Shown here in pieces: positions 35,221-47,984 of a DNA stretch of 64,000 nucleotides. The translations under genes were made by a program, and so were the position numbers. Numbering within the stretch: the first letter of the stretch is position 1; the number at the start of each line of letters is the position of its first letter. Source of the stretch: Ryuthela nishihirai (Eukaryota > Arthropoda > Arachnida > Araneae > Heptathelidae); contig JAWZYU010000019.1 in NCBI GenBank assembly GCA_038380435.1, forward strand, positions 27,429,801-27,493,800. The letters are read 5' to 3'. The notes beneath the pieces are model-generated. The model was given only the letters and a program-made list of their open reading frames with translations, made no database searches and was not told the DNA's origin.

Positions 35221-38014
35221 ATGATATATAGAACCTGCAAAAGTCTCAGTATGGGGATCGGGAAACACTATTTGATGATTCCTCATAGGTACATCAGATC
35301 TGAGTGAGGATGATATGGAGAGTCAGTTCCTTTTGAAATGAGATTTACCAAAGTGTTGCTTACAACAATTCCTGACCTTGTCCTCAAAAGAGTAAGTAAG
35401 GGCCAATAGTCCCGGAAATATAAATGAGAGCATAGTGGTGGTGGTGAATTTTGCTTAAAATCCCTCCTACAGATACATTGTCAATGACCTTTTGTTCCCC
35501 TCACAGCTACCATTGTTCTGGGTGACCAGCTCCTACTGCCAAATTCATGAACATAGCCATTAGCACCTGTACTGTACACTTTGATGATGACCATTTACAG
35601 AACTCATTTCATATGTTGGACTAATTGCTTTAATGAATTGCATTTTCATATGCTGAAATTCATCATCAAATGTTCATATGTTGAACTAATTGCTTTAATG
35701 TTTGGTCTGCAGACATCCATTTTCATAGAAGAAAAAATTATATTCTATGGTAAATACTTTCTTGTGAATATTCATTGCACTTTTACAATGTAAACACAAC
35801 AGTTTGAACAATAAAGTAATAGATAAGTTCTATAAAATGGCTACACTCAGTTCATGCAAATGCACACTGAGATGTGCTGTGATGTCACCTTTTGGGCTAA
35901 ATGAATGAACCATTATGTTAAATACACAACCCTCTTTGACATTAAAAGGACTGTTGTTTAAAATCAGCTTTTTAACATCAGTAACACACAATATTCTAAT
36001 TCTAGCATGTATTATACTTGGAAATATAACAAAACTTAAAAAAGTAAGCTATTATTTACTATGTCATTTTTGATTTCCACTAAAAAGTCACAATTCTAAT
36101 TATGAATAAGACCTGTCAGTACTATAAATTTCACGCCTTTTAATTTTATATCATTAATTTTAGAGATTTCAGTTAAAATATGAAATCTTTTAAAGTCAAA
36201 CAAACATCAATATGGGGTCTTGATACAATTATAAAATTTCATATCGTGAGATAATCAATGATGTAAACCAGCAGTTCTGAACCTAGGGGTGGATCTGTGT
36301 ATCTTCAGGGGATATGTGAAGACTCATCAGAGAATATGAGAGATATAATTCCAGTATTGTGAAACAGACCAAATGGACATAAAAACATCTTGACAATTTC
36401 AAATTGCTGTGTTTTACAGAGGTTAAATGCAGATGCACCGGGAAACCATATCTCTATCTCCCTATTCCATGCCTCAATCTAACATTGTTCCAAATACCCA
36501 TCACTCAGTCATGCAGCTTATAGAATCGCATAAAATATTCAGCATTAGACAGTTGTGCATTCAAATTTCTCACATTTTCAATTCAATTTCTTTATGCTTT
36601 TTTAACATATGTGGCAGTTCCACAGAGGGAACTAATAGAATACATCTGCTTTTCCCTTAATTTTGGTGAGTATCTGTGATAAATTTTATAATACTTTGAA
36701 ACCATGATGTTTAATAATTTAAAATTGTCATCTGTATTTGTTCAAAAAAAATTTAATATACATTTTGAGAAACACATTAAAGTAAATTTTAACTTCGAGC
36801 AAATTTCAACTTTGCTATTGGCTTTTCCTACATAATGTATTTTTAATAAACTCACATAAATTACTATTATTATTACATGTTATTTTGATAATACATAGTT
36901 CAAGATAAGAAAAAAGGTCCTCACTCAAAATGTATACATGAAATATTACTATGATGTTAATGGAAATATTTGCTCTGAACTAAGGGGTATGTTGACTAAA
37001 AAAACGTTAGAAATGGTACTGTAAACTAAAAAAAATATTAAAAATATCATACACTCTTCAAAGTCAAATAAATTAGAATATTGCTAATTATATGAGAAAT
37101 GAAATTTTATACACAGGACTAATAAATACCATAGCTTTCACATTATTTAAAAAATTAACACTCAAAAGAAACCTTAAAATTAAACCATGGTAATTGATAT
37201 TCTAATTATTATGAAGTTATTTTCACAACTACAGAAATTTTCTATAGAGAAAGTCTACACTGTAGAGTGCTGTATTATATAGAAATTAACTAGAATTACA
37301 TGAATATCAGATTAAGGTATTATTAACAGAAAGGTTTTAATGCTAATTAAAAAATTTAAACTTTTAGTTACACTCATTGCTTATATGCAGAAACAGTTTG
37401 AAGGGACACATCATGACATCCACCTCTATTAAGAGACAGGATGGTGAAGAAATGATCATTAACTGAAGTCTATATGGTGAAGAGAGCCAAATTTCTCACC
37501 TAATTTAAAAAGAGAAAAAAATCAGAATAAAAAAAAAGTTTTATATTAAGAAGCTGTAATGCTTTCCAGTTAAAAAAAAATATTAATTTTGATAATTTCT
37601 TTTGCTTTTGTAAGGAAGAGAATTAAAAAAAAAATGCTAAACAGTTGTGCCATTCAGGGATAAAAAATAACCCAAATTTATCCTTTTGAAAGAGTTTCTT
37701 ATTACTAAAAGATACAGAGTTCAAATGAAACCTGGTTTCCAATACAATATTCTTATCTAGACAACATTTGATTATTACCATAATATTCTCACAACTTATG
37801 CACCTTGCATTTAGAAATGTAATATTCAGTACTTTAAGTGAACCTTACAGACTTCAGTTAATGATAATTCCATTCATATAAAAATAGAATTTATAAAAAA
37901 TGTTAAATAAGGTTAAAAAAAGGACAAATTCTTAAAATGAATTTATATAATTCCTAATATTTATCAGTTCATTGCAATAGCAGAAATAGAATACTTTCTG
38001 TAATCCTGAATCCA
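35221..38014. other. Intron sequence, little recognised
   Basis: A possible hAT MITE end (CAGCAGTTCTGAACCTAGGG) lies at 36269. A tandem-like pair of segments (CATATG..TTGCTTTAATG) is at 35611-35700. No gene seen. Confidence 0.4.
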
Positions 38015-38403
38015 TGGGTTGTTGTTGTTTTACCTCTAAGCGGCACCTTTTTGCACACCATGGGCTAAATGGCCAAGTTGCAAGGACTCCGAAGGCTCAG
38101 AGAAGGTTGGGTGAGGGGACCCACTGGAACGGCTGTTGGGAGACAGATGGTAGCCTCCCGTCAAGGCCATCCAGTGTGTTCTTTAATGTGCACAGGGTAT
38201 GGCTCTCCTGCACACGGGGCCACAGCTTAATGCCCCATCTGACGGACGGCGACCTTTCCAAACCCATCGGTGTCCCCAACTGACCACGGGCAGGGCGAGG
38301 AATTTTGCAGAGATAAATCTCAATGCTGACCCAGCTGGGACTCGAACCTGGGAACTACAGATTACAAGCGTGGCGCGCTACCGACTGAGCCACCCCCGCT
38401 CCC
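38015..38403 (-). repeat. SINE-A copy with TSD, young
   Basis: Full length, flanked by CCTGAATCCA on both sides; ends only 156 bp from GULO exon E. Its internal open frames of 60-89 codons are repeat-derived. Confidence 0.93.
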
Positions 38404-38558
38404 CTGAATCCAAGAAAATAAGTTTTACATAATTGAAAATGAGAAACATTTCTACTATCGACATATAGTTATTTAAGCAAGCTTTATAAGCAATACTTTT
38501 ATGCTGGCAATCAAAGCAATCATATATATTCCAAAATACCTGATATAGATTTACATAC

Positions 38559-38653
38559 CTTATGTAGTAACAGAACTCTAAGGTGTAATATCCAAGTGCA
38601 TAATCCAATATCCAGTCACATATTTCTCTCCACCAAGACTTCTTTACAACAGG
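38559..38653 (-). CDS. GULO: GULO exon E, ALO domain
   Basis: 95 bp: 31 codons plus AG of a split serine codon. The acceptor is CACATAG before CCTGTTGTA and the donor is GTATGT. It encodes PVVKKSWWREICDWILDYAL, then GYYTLEFCYYI. Vertebrate GULO has W-x-WDYAIGFYLLEFLLW at the same place. The hydrophobic stretch fits the membrane-associated region of the family. A SINE lies 156 bp downstream in the following intron. Confidence 0.92.
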
Positions 38654-40352
38654 CTATGTGAAATATTATTTTTAGATAATGTAAACAGAAATCAACATGT
38701 AATTATATGCAAAAACATACTTTACTGCAGGTAAAAACATTCTAGTTATTAAAATTTCTTCCTAAATGCACACAATCCTTTTTGAGTTCAGCCACTCAAA
38801 GGATATGAAACATTTCTTGTTTAAATTTAAGTTTGTTCATTTGTAAAAACTTAGGAATTATTTTCAGAGATTTACATCTAATGTAGAATTTTAAATGGGC
38901 CAATAGTCTATTGAAAGAATGTTGTACATTAAAAAACATGCTAACTGTAAACATAATGACTATTACTAGAACAGTATACATTAAAATAAAATCACTGTGT
39001 AGGTATCATAAACTGAATGCACTCTGTAACACCGTATATGATATATAAATAAAACATAGCAGAATACAGTACTGTAATCCAATAGTAATGGCAACAATGG
39101 CATATCAGGATATATAGTAACAATAATTTACCAAATGGATGCCAAAATGGTATACAAGATGTATTTGTCTATATTTCAGGTACAGAGGTATCTCTTTGAT
39201 ACAGAATGAAATTCTTTAAGAGAGATGATAAAAAAATTTGGGATTTGTAGGTCAAGGTAAATGCCATGCAATATGAGTTGTTACATTTAGATATTTTTAC
39301 AGTTCAGTGATTAATTTCAAGTGCACAAGTAGCACTAACCAAAAAAGGTCAGTAGCTTTGATATTATAAAATCTGAGTGCACAGAGCTATTCTAAGTTGG
39401 TGATCTACATTACCAGAGTAAATTACCATATCTTACTAAAGTCTGCTTACCTGACTTGTGCTACCAATTTGTACAGGACTAGACTAATGGCTAGTCATTG
39501 CAGCTTAAGCAGATACCAGGTAATGTATTACAATGTATTTTATATTTTCTTTTTACTGAAATTAATGCTTATTATAGCATTTTAAGATTTTTAGTGAAAG
39601 AAGATTTTATGCATTACCATTTTGCTGCTAGATGTACCTGCTCTGCTTTGATCCTAGACACATTTCATGGTTTATTAGTTTGACCACATATTTGGTAGGC
39701 AAGTGAAGGGTGCCATCAATTTAGATAAGGATGGCATTGCATTAATTTATATATGTGTTAGATGGTTTCCAGAGGGAGCTGGTTGTTGGTTGAGCTGGGT
39801 TGTTTTACCTCTGAGTGGCACTTTTTTGAACACAATGGGTTAAATGGACAGGTCATTTAGGACTCTGAAGGCTCAGCTGCTTTTTTCCTAAAAGAGTACT
39901 GTTAGTTTCCAAAAAAGCCTGTTTAAAATGGTCCCATTCTTCCTCAACTTCAATAGTAAGCAAACCATGACTGTCATAATGACTAAGTAATCTATTATAG
40001 TAAGCTTTAGCTATAACTGGGTCTTTCAGAGCTTCAGTATTAAAGATAAAATTTTTAACCCTAGCACAACACTTTTTAAGTTTAAGTTACAAGACACTTT
40101 TCACAAGGTAGTGGTTAGATCCAATTTTAGCTCTCCTATATGACCTGGCATTCGTAACAGAACTAGCCCATTTGCTGTTAATTAATATATAATCAATCAT
40201 ATTCTTATGCAGCCCATCAGGTGAAACTCATGTGTACTTATGTTTGTTGTGGTGTGTGTAATAAGTGTTAGTTATTCTGAAACCATTAAGTTTACTTACC
40301 TGTGGGAGACATTGCCCATTGCCATTGCAGTTACCAATACCAAAAGGGCCTA

Positions 40353-41163
40353 TCACCCCCCCCCCTCCCAAAGGTCAGAGTCACTACCAAGTTTGGCATT
40401 GAAGTCACCAAGAACAAGGGTAATATCTCCTTTCTTGATAGAATTCAAAATATCCTGAAGTTGTCCGTAAAACCTATCCTCCTCATCCTCATCGGCATCC
40501 TCAATGGGATCATAACAGCAAATAACATTCAAGTCTTTAATGCTTGTCTGAAATTTTGCTGTAAGAAACCTTTCATTAATGCACACATATCCCAGAAGAG
40601 CATCACTAGCATGTCTGCTGAGAAGCAGACCCATGCCTTGGTGATGTTTATTGTCTTTCCTCCCTGAAAAGAGAAATTTAAGATTATTTTCAAGAATCTG
40701 ACCTTTATCTGTCCATCTGGTCTTCTGCAAGCCGAGAATATCTAAATTATAATGATGGAATTCTTCTGTGAGGACATCAAAAGAAAAAGATCTGTGCAGA
40801 GTCCTCATATTCCAACTACCTATGGAGAGAAAATGGTTAGTGGGATGTTTAAAGAAACTATGTTTATTGAGAGAGGGAATGCCGACAATATCAAACAGCC
40901 CCCTAATCGCAGACATGGGGCAAAGACCCATTCCCCCACCACTAAAGGCTTTTTTTAAGATGTTTAATTGTAAGATGAGGCTGTTTGAGCAAATGAGTTC
41001 TGCAATATGTCATAAGGAACGCAATCAACACAACCAGTATTGGAAGACTTCCTCCAATGTAGGATTTGACGATGCCAGTAGAAGCAAAGAGTTCAGGTGC
41101 GTGCGATGACCTCTGCTCAGGATTATCTACCAGATGATAAACATATCCTGTGATTCTATTCAC
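40353..41163 (-). pseudogene. LINE copy 2 endonuclease domain
   Basis: The 192-codon frame (40931-40353) holds the complete endonuclease start: GSWNMRTLHR, LDILGLQKTRWTDKG, MGLLLSRHASDALLGY, NVICCYDPIEDADEDE and LVLGDFNAKLGSDSDLWEGG. It breaks at a C run at 40359-40367. Upstream, NRITGYVYHLVDNPEQRSS continues toward 41163 and is separated by an inserted Penelope-element fragment (40948-41043). Confidence 0.85.
40948..41043. repeat. Penelope-element fragment inside LINE copy 2
   Basis: About 95 bp (AAGATGTTTAATTGTAAGAT through CAACACAACCAGTATTGG) are nearly identical to 43688-43776 and, reversed, to 41865-41950. It replaces about 20 bp of LINE sequence. Confidence 0.85.
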
Positions 41164-42182
41164 TTGGGGCTGTCAACCCACAAACGAAAAACACAGCGGA
41201 AGATTTTCCCTCCACTGAAGCCCACCAGTGCAGCAAATTCAGGATCCATAATCAAGCTCAGTGTCATATTTCAGTCCAGTCAGTTTATATGGTCAGCACC
41301 AGGACCCTGTGTGGTTGGCCACTCCTCAGCAGGGTAGAAAAAAAAAGTAGCCATATTTGTCCAGATCAATAGGATGCACTAATCTGGCAACCCTCCTCTT
41401 CCATTCACTTCCACAAGAGAGCATCTCTTTTGAAAGGTACTAACAGCCTGCACCACGAGAAGGCAGGGTCAGACATTAGGTGCTAGGCCTGGCCGGTTCT
41501 ATGCATCATCACAGGGGATTGGTGCATAGCTCTCCTTCTAGTGATTACCTAGCTACCATTTACAGGCCATATGGATACTTTTAATCCTTGCAAAAAGTTC
41601 CCAAGTAAACAGGTGGAAAATATTACCATTTCAGGTGTCTTCAAAACTTTTTATGCTGGCTCAGCTGGCCATCTGTTATCCTTGCATTGTTCTTGCAAGG
41701 GCCCTGCATCAAGGATTTTAATTTGGTTGCCAATGATCTTCTCTTACTGGCAGCCACTGCTTATACATAGTACTGATGCTTATCACTTGATATTTGGATA
41801 CTGGATACCAGTCCAAGTTTTTAACTAAGTAGACACTGTTCAAAAGATCGTTTATTACAAACCAATACTGGTTGTGTTGATTGCATTCCTTATGACTCAT
41901 ATAGCAGAACTCATTTGCTCAAACAGTCTCATCTTACAATTAAACATCTAAAAAATCATTCAACGAACAAAGTTTTAACTCAAAACCATTAAAAGTCACA
42001 GACGTAAAGATTGAAATTTAGAAGACTGACCATCCTCTCTACGTGGCAACGTTTCTCCCCAACACCAGCGGGGCTTCATCTGGTATTATTTTAGCCACTC
42101 TGCATTCAGTAAAGTAGCTAAAAGTCGCCAGGTCCACAGCCCAATAGTACTGTAGTGTATATGAGAGGCCCTAGGCCTGGCT

Positions 42183-43440
42183 GCTAATTCTAATTGCTTT
42201 GTTGTTGGTGGTCACCCATGGGTTCAGACTGAGGGGGTCCTAATGGGATCACCACTCTCTGGCCTCATGGCCGATGTCATTATATAGCATGTTGAAGAAA
42301 CAGTCATAAAAAGAGTAAAATATAAACCATTATTATATTTACATTATGTAGATGATACTTTAATTTTCTGGGATCATCCTATACATTAATTAAACTAATA
42401 GATACATTTAATAGTATTATGCTACCATTAAATTTACACATGAATCAGAAATAACAGAGAATTATCATACTTAGATATATTAAACGTAGCATTCAGATTG
42501 TACTACCGCAGTGTATCAAAAACCTGCATTTATAAATAAATACCCCCTCAAGCAGCTGCTTGCCATAGAGGTCTGACAGGAGCCTGTCAGTTTATATGCC
42601 ACAGTAGATCTGAGAGGATGGCAGGACCTCAGCAGAAAAACAACACAAACATCCATGCCTTAAATCCGGGGCTCGAACCCAGATCCCTTAGATCAATAGC
42701 CAAGCGTGCTAACCACTCGGCCACGGGGCATTTACTCCTAACTTAATACCATATGATTCAACACACCCTATCAATTATAAAAATTCGGCAATAAGTATGT
42801 ATTTTATACAATCATATAGATACTCATCCAATAATGAAATATTAAAAAAAAAAGAAATAAGAGTAATATATGATATAACAAGGTCAGCACGATATCCTGA
42901 CAATTTTGTTAAAAAATTCAGAAAACAAAATTCAGAAAACAGCTAAATATAAAATACAACTTCACAACCAAACCCAGCACAATCATTAAGTAAAATACAA
43001 TATGCACAAAGTTTCCCTTATATCCCAGGTATATCTAAAACTATGAAAAAATATAATAAGTAAATATGAATTAAAAATGTTACATACAATAATGAACACA
43101 ATTTACATTTTAAAATTTAATTATTAATGATAGAGATAAATGTATCCCAATTGGAGGGGTTTATAATGTTGAGATACCCGACGCTGAAAATAAACTGAGG
43201 GGGGGGGGGGGGGGGGAATCAGTATATAGGAAAAACATACAGAACATAATATGAACACGCCTATAAATTTATCAACAGGATATAAAAAAATAAAAAATCT
43301 AATACAGCTTTATCACAAACAGTCCTTGAAAATCATTTGCAAATAGATAATTTAACATATAAAGCCATTGCCACACCTCCAAATAAATACCAATTGCAGT
43401 ATATGGAAAACATCATGATTTACATAAAGATCACCTGTGT
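42183..43440 (+). pseudogene. Penelope-type reverse transcriptase and YIG endonuclease remnant
   Basis: 42222-42372 reads VQTEGVLMGSPLSGLMADVI, a stop, then HVEETVIKR and LLYLHYVDDTLIFWD. DGVAMGSPLSP plus RYVDDT is the RT palm signature of Penelope-like elements, with YVDD as catalytic box. Further on are SYLDILN (42470), IPIGGVYNVEIPDAENK and QYIGKT with EHAYKFINR (43140-43270), matching the GIY-YIG tail domain. The upstream RT fingers are deleted, and stops are frequent. Confidence 0.83.
42541..42728 (-). repeat. SINE-B copy inside the Penelope-like element
   Basis: Near-consensus copy with head CCGTGGCCGAGTGGTTAGCA and B box GGGTTCGAGCCCC on minus, flanked by GCATTTA on both sides. One of the youngest SINE-B copies. 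Confidence 0.9.
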
Positions 43441-44033
43441 AACACCGAAATCCCACCCCTTCCCGTGGAACCTTCTGCTGTGCAAGCAGCACAGTAAAAA
43501 CCAAAAATTCCAATAGAGGGGATTCTTATTTAAAGCTGTAACATCGGGAGATATAATGCCAGATGAAGCCTCACTGGTGTTGGGGAGAAACATGCCACTA
43601 CATGGAGAGGATGGTCATTCTTTTAAATTGCAATGTTTGTTTGTGACTTTTAACAGTTTTGAGTTAAAACTTGGTTGAATGTTTTTTAAGATGTTTAATT
43701 GTAAGATGAGGCTATTTGAGCAAATGAGTTCTGCAATATGTCATAAGGAATGCAATCAACACAACCAGTATTGGTTAATGATAAACGACCTTATGGACAG
43801 TGTCTACTTAGTTAAAAACTTGGACTGGTATCCAAATATCAAGTGATAAACATCAGTTCTACGTATTAGTAATGTAAGGATAACAGATGACCAATTGAGT
43901 CAGTATAAGAAGTTTTGAAGACATCTGAAATGGTAATATTTTACACCTATTTACTTGGGAACTTTTTGCAAGGATTAAAAGTATACATAAGTGATAGTGT
44001 ACCATGGTGAAAATACTCATGGCTTGACTATGT

Positions 44034-44090
44034 AAATAGTGATAAGCTAAATGTTGAATAATGTTGCTCAGAAGCTATTAATAAATATTT
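44034..44090. repeat. Half copy of the 50651 palindrome family
   Basis: AATAGTGATAAGCTAAATGT and AATAATGTTGCTCAGAAGC match the loop and right arm of the palindrome at 50651-50793. Confidence 0.55.
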
Positions 44091-44467
44091 TTTCAAACAT
44101 GAAAATCTTCCCCCCAAACTTAAAAAAAAAAGATTTTTGTATTGTACTTTTCTTCCTAAATTATTTGCATTATTCATATAAGTTTTGCAAGCTTTAGATT
44201 ATGATTTTTGTGTAATAAATTAAAATAAATAATAGCCTTGCATGCCACATTATTTAGATTACATTTTTTCAAATACAATCAGCATCTACTTTTTAAACGA
44301 ATACTAAATGATGTGGATTTTAGTTATTAGCGAGTCTTTTATTACTCTGTGTCATAAAATGTTATAATTTTTCACTTATGCAATTTTTTCAGCAATCCTT
44401 GTCAGAATTGTGCAGTAGCATAGTCAGTGTTTCACACAGGTTGTCAAAATCAATTTTAATGATCTTG

Positions 44468-44640
44468 GTTGACTGGTTAGTGCACTTGACTACAAATCAA
44501 AGTGACTTTTGTTCAAGTCCCAATCAAGGCATTGGTTTGGTGCTCCTTTATTTTGAGTTGTCTTTCGGCTGAGGTCTTGCCTTCCTCACAGACCTCTGTG
44601 GAGGGCTGTGGGAAGCTGTTTGAGGGGTAGTTATTTTTTT
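44468..44640 (+). repeat. SINE-B copy, diverged
   Basis: Head TTGACTGGTTAGTGCACTTG and TTCAAGTCCC, body GGCTGAGGTCTTGCC and GACCTCTGTGGAG, tail GTTTGAGGGGTA. Confidence 0.82.
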
Positions 44641-46371
44641 AAAACAGAAATAACTGCACTTTTGAAAATTGATTACCAAATATGATAATTAACATTATTA
44701 ATGCTGCCTCAGAGGTGCTATGATGGTCCACCCATTCACTTTACTTTTTCTTAACCAGTTTTACTTTATTTATGCTATATTTATCATTTTGAAGATTATC
44801 TTCAATTGGATTTATCACATTTCTCTCACCCAAACCACTAAAGGAGTTGTGCATGTGCAACTCCAAATTTAGATTGACAGCTGCCAATGTGCACGCTGAC
44901 ATGCCCCCTCACGTCAGAGCCAGTGTGATCGTAAGTTTCTGCATAATGTTGCAATGTTTTTCCCAGGTGCAACGCACATGTCGGTTGCACACTGTATATA
45001 TAGTAAGTGATGTTAGGTCACAAAGTAAGAAGAGTAAGAGTCAGATAGTAGCAATGAGTTAGCAGCAATGAGTCAGTAGAGAGTTGTTAGTAGAGATGGA
45101 GCTAGATGTGAGCTTTTAGTTGCTCAAATTTTTGTATTCATCAGTTTATTTGGTGAGTCTTGAATTTTTTGGAAATAAACTTTGTTTGTCATATGAAATA
45201 TTTTGATTTTGCTATTTTTTCTCTTGAACAATGATAATTGATTTTTTTATTAAGATTTAACTTTAATAATTTGCCAATCTTTTGATTTCTTACTCACTAA
45301 ATAATGCCTATATACTTAGCAAATCCTCATTTAACTTTATTTGGAAAGTTAATATTGCTTGGTTAGTTTAGTTTAATTTGAATCAGTCAAAAGGTCCAAA
45401 GAGAAGTTTAACATATTTTTGGAGCATTACTGTGAGTGGTATTGAGTTGGTTCATGATGACAACTGCTGAAGAAGGGTTAGTAATTGACTAGATGGTTAG
45501 AGCCCCAGGATGGCATTACTGTTTGTTGTCATAATTTGCAAATAAGCTAGTAGCTTTGAAGATCTCATCATGAATTAAAAACAAAGGCTAAAATACTAAT
45601 ATTCTTTTAATTAAATTAGTACCAATATGTCATCAAAATTTTTTTGTATATATTTTATTAGCAAATTATGTTACTACTATTATGGTCAATATTACCTTTC
45701 TTGCATTTTTCTATAATTATTATTTCTATTATTAATTTTAAAACTTTTTTCTGTAAATGTAAGCATTATTCATATTTAAAAAAAATACACTAGAACAAGC
45801 TAAAAGAATCTTAAAACTTCTCTTTGATTAACTTTTCCAGAATAGTGTGTGGAGCAATTTCCACTTAAAAATCCTCCCATTTAATAGTTAAAAACATGAA
45901 CACTTTTATGTTATTCTTTTCAGTAATTTGAATTGCATTCAATATTATGTATTAAGAATCAAGTTTATACTCTAAAAAAATGAAACAACAAAATATGAAT
46001 ATCATAACTAAATAAATGAGGCAATGACATTTTTTGAGAACCCTTATTAAGACTGATTCACCAATGTTATTTAGAATTTACTACATAAAAATTAACTTTT
46101 TGCATAGAATATGCTAAACACAATTATAAAGAAGTTCATTATGTGACAATAAGAGCAAATACATAAAGTAATAATTCAAACAACATGAATAGAAGGATAA
46201 CATGGGCAAAATGTTCTAGATATCAGATGACAATTATCATGCAAAAATGACTGAAAAATCAGAAAAAAAAAATTTACTGAATACAGATTAGTTACAAAAA
46301 CCCTACTCTAGTATAAACACACAATGCATATATTCATGAAGTTTATTTTATAACCATAAAATAGAACTTAC
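44641..46371. other. Intron; LTR-like promoter/polyA pair at 44850-45190
   Basis: TATATATAG at 44995 and AATAAA at 45174 bracket an AG-rich transcribed-looking segment with repeated GAGTCAG/GAGTTAG. It resembles a solo LTR, but no TG..CA ends with a matching target duplication were found. The rest is featureless. Confidence 0.3.
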
Positions 46372-46479
46372 TTGATCTGTTCTGCTGCAGTGAGAAACAA
46401 CTACACCATCAGTATGTGGATACCACATAAACCTAAAGTGTTCTGATCCTTCAAGATGGATATCCAAATGTTCAATTAC
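46372..46479 (-). CDS. GULO: GULO exon D, start of ALO domain
   Basis: 108 bp, 36 codons, phase 0 at both ends. The acceptor is CTACAG and the donor GTAAGT. It encodes VIEHLDIHLEGSEHFRFMWY followed by PHTDGVV. The SE-x-FRF-x-W-x-PH signature is conserved in animal GULO at the start of the D-arabinono-lactone oxidase (ALO) domain. The exon was too short to stand out as an open frame and was found by searching for this signature. Confidence 0.94.
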
Positions 46480-47121
46480 CTGTAGGAATATTTGATTTAT
46501 ATTAAAATCAAAGTATATACATATATAAAATAATACACCTAAGAGAGACTGTGAATGAGTCTGTAGCTAAAAGACCCTGTATGAAGTACAGATATATAGA
46601 GTTTAGCTTTGTACCTATCTTAAGAAATTAGTTTTAAAGCAGTCTTATAAATGCACATTACATAAGTTATGTTTAAAACCATACAAAATCATTCAATATT
46701 TACACTTGCCAGTTACTTGTAATTGGTTGAAGGACTAATAGATCCATTCCTTTATTTCAGTGTTTCTCAACCAGTAGAATGCATCCCACTGGTGGAACTT
46801 AAGAATATTAGGTAGGAAAAGGAGTCTCAATAATTGAAAGTCTATCAATACACACTTTCACTGATAATTAGTAAAAAGGTTGTTTGAGCTGTTCTTATAG
46901 TAATGATGATATCAAGATAAACACAGTCACATAATGAAAAATCATAATGTCCTATGGAATATAGACATGATAAATTCATTTCATGATGCTATAAGTTTAC
47001 AAAAGAATACATAATTCCTTGAATACACACATCAATGATAAAAACTAATGACAACTTACTTACTTCCACAACATTAGCTCAATTACTGTGATCTTGGATA
47101 TATTAACACCTGTCATCAGAT
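46480..47121. other. Intron; possible hAT MITE end
   Basis: CAGTGTTTCTCAACCAGTAG at 46758 looks like a hAT-type terminus; its partner was not located. Confidence 0.4.
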
Positions 47122-47244
47122 TTAACACCCATAAAGTCCCCAAAAACAGTGGAAATTTGAAATGGACTCATCCAAATAGTGCTATCCATTTTGTCTTTAA
47201 CACTTTCTACCCTTTTCTAAAATTTCCTGGGCATTAAAGGGTTA
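47122..47244 (+). mobile_element. TTAA-target MITE, copy 2 (decayed)
   Basis: Same family as 8185-8312 (TTTGAAATGGACTCATCCAA, AAATAGTGCTATCC), but the right TTAA has mutated to TTAG. Confidence 0.7.
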
Positions 47245-47984
47245 GAGTTATAGTATGGTACCATAACTTTCAGTCTGCATTTTCCACTTTGATATGAACC
47301 TTATTTTAAAAATATATCTAATATGAAACTTCATAATTAAATTAACACCTGTCATCAGACTGAGGTTATAGTATGAAACTTCATATTATAACCTTCAACA
47401 TGATGGCAGTGTTAATATATACAAAATCATGATAATTGAGCTAATCTTGTGGAAGTATAGAAAGTTGTTGTAATTAGTTTTTGCCATTGATATGTGTGTT
47501 CAAGGAGTGCTGCATTTTGTGTAACATTATGAAATAAATTTATCATATCTATGTTCTATAGGATAATATGTTTTTTTTCTCATGTGTTTATCTCGAAGAC
47601 ATCATTACTATATTAACAATTCAAGCAATTTCTGTGCTAATATAGAGAAAAAAAGTGCGTATTTATATTCTTTGATATTGGGCAATGAGCTACAATACTT
47701 ATTATTAATATTTCTAGTGGTATTTTCTAATTTCTTTTTTCAAATTATTAAAGTTGTTTCTCTATTCATTAGCTCATTAAAAACAATGTTTTCTCTTTGT
47801 TATTTGCTATCTGCTTCTTTGTTTAAATGAAAAATTTAAAATTCTTTTTTGGTTGAATAGGTATTGATAAAATATTTCGATTTGTATTTTCCAAATCCCC
47901 CAATAGTTTTAACAATGCCCTCAAACAGTGAAAAATTTTGGAAAATGGTTAAACTTTAATAGAATATTGCATGATGGTCAAGAG

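Larger units (their letters stand above)
39797..41563 (-). mobile_element. LINE copy 2 fused to a SINE-A tail
   Basis: On the minus strand the LINE starts at its true 5' end (41563, TGTAAATGGTAGCTAGG) and runs through the endonuclease region. It stops after AAAAAAGCAGC at about 39877 and continues directly as the last about 80 bp of SINE-A in the same orientation. The LINE does not resume beyond the SINE tail. This looks like a chimeric reverse transcript. Confidence 0.78.
41573..43984 (+). mobile_element. Penelope-like element with inverted terminal repeats
   Basis: Outer ends are ATACTTTTAATCCTTGCAAA and its reverse complement at 43960-43984. Arms of about 400-500 bp (41573-42095 and 43560-43984) are inverted, as is common for Penelope-element pseudo-LTRs; the left arm has about 110 bp extra. 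Between them lie RT and YIG-endonuclease remnants and a SINE-B copy. A G run (18 bases) at 43199 interrupts the endonuclease part. Confidence 0.85.

Noticed and set aside
38014..38432. Overlapping open frames of 60-89 codons, also at 20714, 30407, 48610, 49205, 49550, 52475 and 60773
   Set aside because: All are the same frames of SINE-A copies read on either strand; not genes.
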